Source of the DNA: Orbilia blumenaviensis
Lineage: Eukaryota > Ascomycota > Orbiliomycetes > Orbiliales > Orbiliaceae
Length of the DNA: 64,000 nucleotides
NCBI GenBank assembly: GCA_036872755.1
Contig: JAVHNS010000010.1
Span: forward strand, 186,001 to 250,000
Direction: 5' to 3'
The position numbers and the translations under genes were made by a program. Shown here in pieces: positions 60,801 through 64,000 of the stretch (positions are counted from its first letter, which is position 1; every line of letters starts with the position of its first letter). Below the pieces are notes generated by a model. The model was given only the letters and a program-made list of their open reading frames with translations, was not told the DNA's origin and did not search any database.

Positions 60801-62234
60801 AATAGGGTGTTATAATGTATACCATCCATCGAAGCCACCTGCTTGAAGCTCAAGAATAGACTTTGGGCCATGCTTTCTAATCCTACTGTTGTAGAGATTA
60901 TAGAAGTAATCCGGAGGGGCGCTATGCCAAACTTCGGGGTGTGAACAATCAAAACCTAAACTTTGATTAGTAGGTTGGCTTTTGGGAGAAATAGTAGGGC
61001 AGACCGGGCAGATTCTACCTAGTGGATAGCTATTCCACCCGTAGATGTCTACGGATTGGAAATGACCGCCTAGCCCATTAATATTGCAGAATTCGTTAGC
61101 AAGATGGTTCTTTCCACGATTTTGCGACTTGGGTGGGTCAATCAAGGATGTTAAAGTTTATAAGCCTACCCAACCATGCGTCGTCGCACACTGTTGGAAC
61201 CGTAATCCCAGAGTTTTTAAAGTCCTGCAAGAGCTCCCACTCATATTCGAAATCTTCGACCCCGTCACCAAACCCCGAGTATTCATTCTCAACTTGAACG
61301 AGAATGATTGGGCCGCCCTTCGTTATTTCGTTTTTGGCAATCAATGCGCCGAATTCTTTAACGAATGGCTTGTATGCCTCAGTATAGTTCTTATTTGATT
61401 TTCTCCACAATCCCTCAACTCTTGTGCCCCATCCTGGGAATCCACCTCTGGTTGGCAATTAGGAAACAATATTTTCATGATAAACTCTATGCATGCTTAC
61501 CCAGTGGTTTCGGCATTGACCTACACATCATATTAAAATTGTGATCCCGGTGAGAGGAAACATGTGTACTGCTTACATATGGACCTGGTCGAGCAATAAC
61601 GTATAATCCAGCCTCCTTTGCAGCATCTAAGAAGGGCTGAAGATCGAATATCTCATTCCAACGGAAGATACCTCGTTCATATTCGACAACTCCCCAATGG
61701 AAATATATTGACACAGCATTGAAGCCGGCAGCCTTGAGTTTCTGTAGAACATCAAGATGCAAGGATTGGACCGGATTCCTTTAAACGGTTCCAATTTGTT
61801 AGCTCGGATCCACCAATTAATTAGCCTAGGGACGGGATGATTGCTGACAAGAACTCGCCCCAACAACGACCCGTGCGCCGAACTGCTGATTCGGGAGCTG
61901 GCGTCGCTGCCAATGGCTAATAGTCTTACCTCCATGGATGCACTTCACCACTGAACACAAAGAGTCTCTTGCCGTCGATAAACAAAGAGTGCTCATCCCA
62001 TGTCACCTGGGGAGCCCATTCCAAAAAATTTAGCATCCAGGTCTCGAATTTAATACCTTTAAGGTGATACAGGTCTCCAGAACATACCCGTTTTTGCGTT
62101 GTAGTTTGGTCAACTCCAAGGGGCTGCTGCTCTCCAAATGTGACGGCGAAGGCGGGGGAAAGAACCGAGAGAACCAGTTGGAGAGCGATCAAAACCGCGA
62201 CTGGGAAGGTCACTGACGTATTAATTCCCGCCAT
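57883..62234 (-). CDS. GH35 beta-galactosidase, secreted, about 1,000 aa
   Basis: Extracellular beta-galactosidase for galactan or galacto-oligosaccharide side chains. The gene has about 20 exons over 4.35 kb. The ATG at 62234 opens a signal peptide. Exons 1-3 are 61930-62234, 61577-61778 and 61501-61520. The GH35 barrel shows [30 protein letters not shown], acid/base Glu in VQVENEY, nucleophile Glu in [13 protein letters not shown] and FGGTNWG. Downstream beta-domains are recognisable from [33 protein letters not shown] and, near the end, [19 protein letters not shown] before the TAA at 57883-57885. Phases agree from exon to exon. Least certain are the junction at about 61128-61191 (GTGTGC donor used because the nearer GTAGGC donor gives a stop) and the exons between 58200 and 58050. 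Size fits fungal LacA-type enzymes (about 1,000 aa). It appears intact. Confidence 0.92.
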
Positions 62235-62856
62235 GACGGATTGGATATCACTTCCGTGTTAAACTTCAGACATTAAATCGAGATATCTGACTGTATTAAT
62301 TCAAAGTTAAACAATTGTTTTGTTGGAGATTGCGGTGCCTGAAGTTTGGGGGAGTGTCCAGGCGGAGCTGGTCGATTTGGCAGTGGGCCCTTACCGGCTT
62401 AAACCATTTTGAGTACGGCGCGCCCTATTTGAGGATGACGGCAGTGCGAATCTGCAGCTTGGGGTCTGACGATAGTATCTGCAACATCCGCCAACAGCTT
62501 TTCGTGTTGCGAAACAGGGATCCACGTTCCCAGCGATTCCTCGTTTAGAGTAGTCGTGCCGACATCTAGATAATGAAGTGGAAACCTGCGCAGCCTTCAG
62601 CTGATCAAGACGCATTATATTATAAACCACTCCTAAGTTAGATCTAGCGAGTTTAGTTTCCACTCAATACAATGCTTGAGTGTCTAGATGTCTATATAAG
62701 CTCCACTATCCTCCCAACATTACAAGGCCTCATTTGGTCCTTCATTATTTGATATTCTATTGCCCTCTTGGAACCCCAAAGCCCTAATCAAAAAAAAGTT
62801 TGAATATCAGAAACATAGATACATATCTACAGATCCTTTTCTTCAAGTATCCCAAC
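62235..62856. promoter_or_regulatory. Bidirectional promoter (GH35 / small Tyr-rich protein)
   Basis: 620 bp between divergent starts. A TATA box for the plus-strand gene lies at 62693-62700. Short frames here (62315-62548 plus, 62391-62663 minus) have no domain. A shared control region for the two genes is likely from the layout. Confidence 0.55.
62693..62700 (+). promoter_or_regulatory. TATA box for the small Tyr/Ser-rich gene
   Basis: TATATAAG followed by a CT-rich stretch (CTCCACTATCCTCCC), 157 bp before the ATG at 62857; typical of strongly expressed fungal genes. Confidence 0.45.
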
Positions 62857-63222
62857 ATGCCTACCGACAATCAAGGAAGCTCCTACGAGTATAAGAGCTC
62901 TGGTACCAATAACCAGTAGGTTCAAACCTTCAATTTGGGAATGCTCTCATAGAAACCCACAGCTGATCGTAGAATATACAGGGGAAACCACTACTGCAGC
63001 CGTGATTATGGGAGCGGTGCTTCAAACCCCAATTCTTATCACTATTCCAACACGAATGGCAGCTACTACTATAGCAACCCAAATGTAGGCCAATCTTTTT
63101 TTAACTACCTCACGTCTTCTCTAACTCGGATCTGGCGTCTCTAGGGCTCCACTTATTATAACAATGGGCAAGGTGGATCAAAATACACCCCACCATCATC
63201 TGGCAATAGCGGGAAGAAATAA
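62857..63222 (+). CDS. Small Tyr/Ser/Asn/Gly-rich protein (79 aa), conserved fungal type
   Basis: Three short exons (62857-62915, 62982-63084, 63145-63222) with clean GT/AG borders join to 79 aa; no single frame reveals the gene. The protein starts MPTDNQGSSYEYKSSGTNNQ, then GNHYCSRDYGSG, and continues with repeated SYHYSN, SYYYSNPNGSTYY and YTPPSSGN motifs. It has a single Cys, no signal peptide and no membrane segment. The repeated aromatic Y-x-Y in a Gly/Ser/Asn background is prion-like or low-complexity in character. Similar short proteins are widespread in Pezizomycotina as hypothetical proteins; I know of no assigned function. The strong TATA box suggests high or stress-linked expression (inference). 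It starts 622 bp from the divergent GH35 start. Confidence 0.8.
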
Positions 63223-63695
63223 TGCAAGTGCAAGGAGACTAGAGATTTGGTTCTGAAGGGTACGGGTCGGGGGCTGGTATAAACTGAAGCGAATTGGGTT
63301 CAGGACCCAGACACGGGTATATAAAAGGTTCAGATATTATCTGCCTAGCTGCTATGTACAATGGCAGGAGAACAATATGCCTTACGGATACTACGCCTAT
63401 AATTAGGTACAAATAGTAGAATTATCCCAGTAACAGAATTCGGAGTTTTGATTAGGTATATCGTTAGTGTTTTAACCGTGAAAATCGAAAGGGAAAGTTA
63501 AAAGGAAACAATAGTCCAGAAAATAAAAGCATACCCCGCTCTTAGGTAAAAGTCAAGGCGATAGTATTTACAGATTAAAGAATTATATATCTAGAAGCAA
63601 CCGAGTGCCACTTACGGAGAATGCATTGATGCCTAACGCTAAAATGCTTTTGAATAATCCGCGATGCCGAAAGTATTGTATACGGAAGGCCCCAA
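63223..63695. other. Convergent interval before the transcription-factor 3' end
   Basis: 470 bp of AT-rich sequence holding the 3' sides of the small Tyr-rich gene and the regulator gene. No ORF is supported. Confidence 0.5.
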
Positions 63696-64000
63696 TCAGG
63701 ATCGCTCGAAATCGACCATAAACTCCAAGGCAGACGATAGTGGAGCTTTCTCCGTGTCCATCGGATGTCCCAGGCCGTCGAAGTCGCACGCTTCCCTTGG
63801 CCACCTCATCAGATGAGGGAAGGCGTCGTCGATCTCCCGGCAGATGGCGCGACACATTGCCTTTGGCCGACCCTGTAGCCACCAGCATTGATCCAAGTCC
63901 AAGTGGCACATGGCAGCGTAGTAATGCGCGAGGATGATGAGAGCCTTGGGGTCTTTCCTCTGGACTAATTCGATGTAGCGATCAGGTTGCATTGCCGGCC
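63696..64000 (-). CDS. Fungal Zn(II)2Cys6-type transcription factor, C-terminal fragment (runs off the window)
   Basis: Only the last 101 codons are in the window; the frame is open to the edge at 64000 and stops at 63696-63698. The segment KDPKALIILAHYYAAMCH, then CWWLQGRPKAMCRAI and the final MRWPREAC are the characteristic C-terminal signature of fungal zinc-cluster regulators (ALVLLAHYxxLLH...WWxxGWxxHL...IRWP). The DNA-binding cluster must lie outside, so its class is inferred from the tail alone. An internal ATG at 63992 should not be taken as the start. Its position beside GH35 and GH43 genes suggests a local regulator, which is inference. Confidence 0.75.
   Translation of the reverse strand, partial: PAMQPDRYIELVQRKDPKALIILAHYYAAMCHLDLDQCWWLQGRPKAMCRAICREIDDAFPHLMRWPREACDFDGLGHPMDTEKAPLSSALEFMVDFERS

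Noticed and set aside
1..64000. CRISPR arrays, rRNA, bacterial operons, prophage or giant-virus genes
   Set aside because: Spliced fungal genes throughout; no spaced direct repeats, rRNA-like sequence or viral hallmark proteins were seen.

Overview
The window is nuclear DNA of a filamentous ascomycete (Pezizomycotina). Genes carry short introns (about 40-180 nt, mostly GTRNGT donors and CTAAC/YAG acceptors). The set of conserved genes (PNS1, COPB2/SEC27, GPI2, SCO1, SED5), CBM1- and CBM18-bearing secreted enzymes, a LysM chitinase and a fungal-type transcription factor all fit. Degenerate TAGGTACCTA-type motifs in many intergenic regions resemble those of leotiomycetes and sordariomycetes, but I cannot place the species. 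Most exon models were built by hand from splice sites and reading-frame phase; in each model with listed exons the exon lengths sum to a multiple of three.

Region 1 (0.4-13.2 kb): PNS1 (choline-transporter-like) and a secreted AA5 copper-radical oxidase with three chitin-binding CBM18 modules lie on the minus strand. An RBM5/RBM10-type splicing factor and a membrane-anchored kelch protein lie on the plus strand. Region 2 (13.8-26.8 kb): dense housekeeping genes: a disordered PPxY protein, COPB2, GPI2, an ABC1/ADCK-family mitochondrial kinase-like protein, SCO1 and SED5. COPB2 (Golgi-to-ER COPI coat) and SED5 (Golgi Qa-SNARE) act in the same trafficking step; SCO1 and the ABC1 protein are mitochondrial.

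Region 3 (26.8-45.2 kb): two gene-poor intervals of about 4 kb with microsatellites surround a 357-aa disordered protein and a small Cys-rich ORF. They are followed by a very large disordered protein (predicted 2,173 aa) and an F-box protein.

Region 4 (46-64 kb): an accessory region rich in carbohydrate-active enzymes: a small four-TM protein, a CBM1 protein with an uncharacterised C-terminal domain, a GH18 chitinase with three LysM domains and a mucin-like tail, a GH43 arabinanase with CBM1, a GH35 beta-galactosidase of roughly 20 exons, a tiny Tyr/Ser/Asn/Gly-rich protein, and the 3' end of a fungal transcription-factor gene running off the window. The GH43/GH35/regulator arrangement suggests use of arabinan/galactan side chains of pectin (inference). 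A roughly 370-bp inverted-repeat (MITE-like) element lies between the GH43 and GH35 genes.

I found no rRNA, tRNA, CRISPR or prokaryotic-type features, and no clear unprecedented system. The best leads for novelty are the CBM1 protein's C-terminal domain, the conserved core of the giant disordered protein, and the inverted-repeat element.
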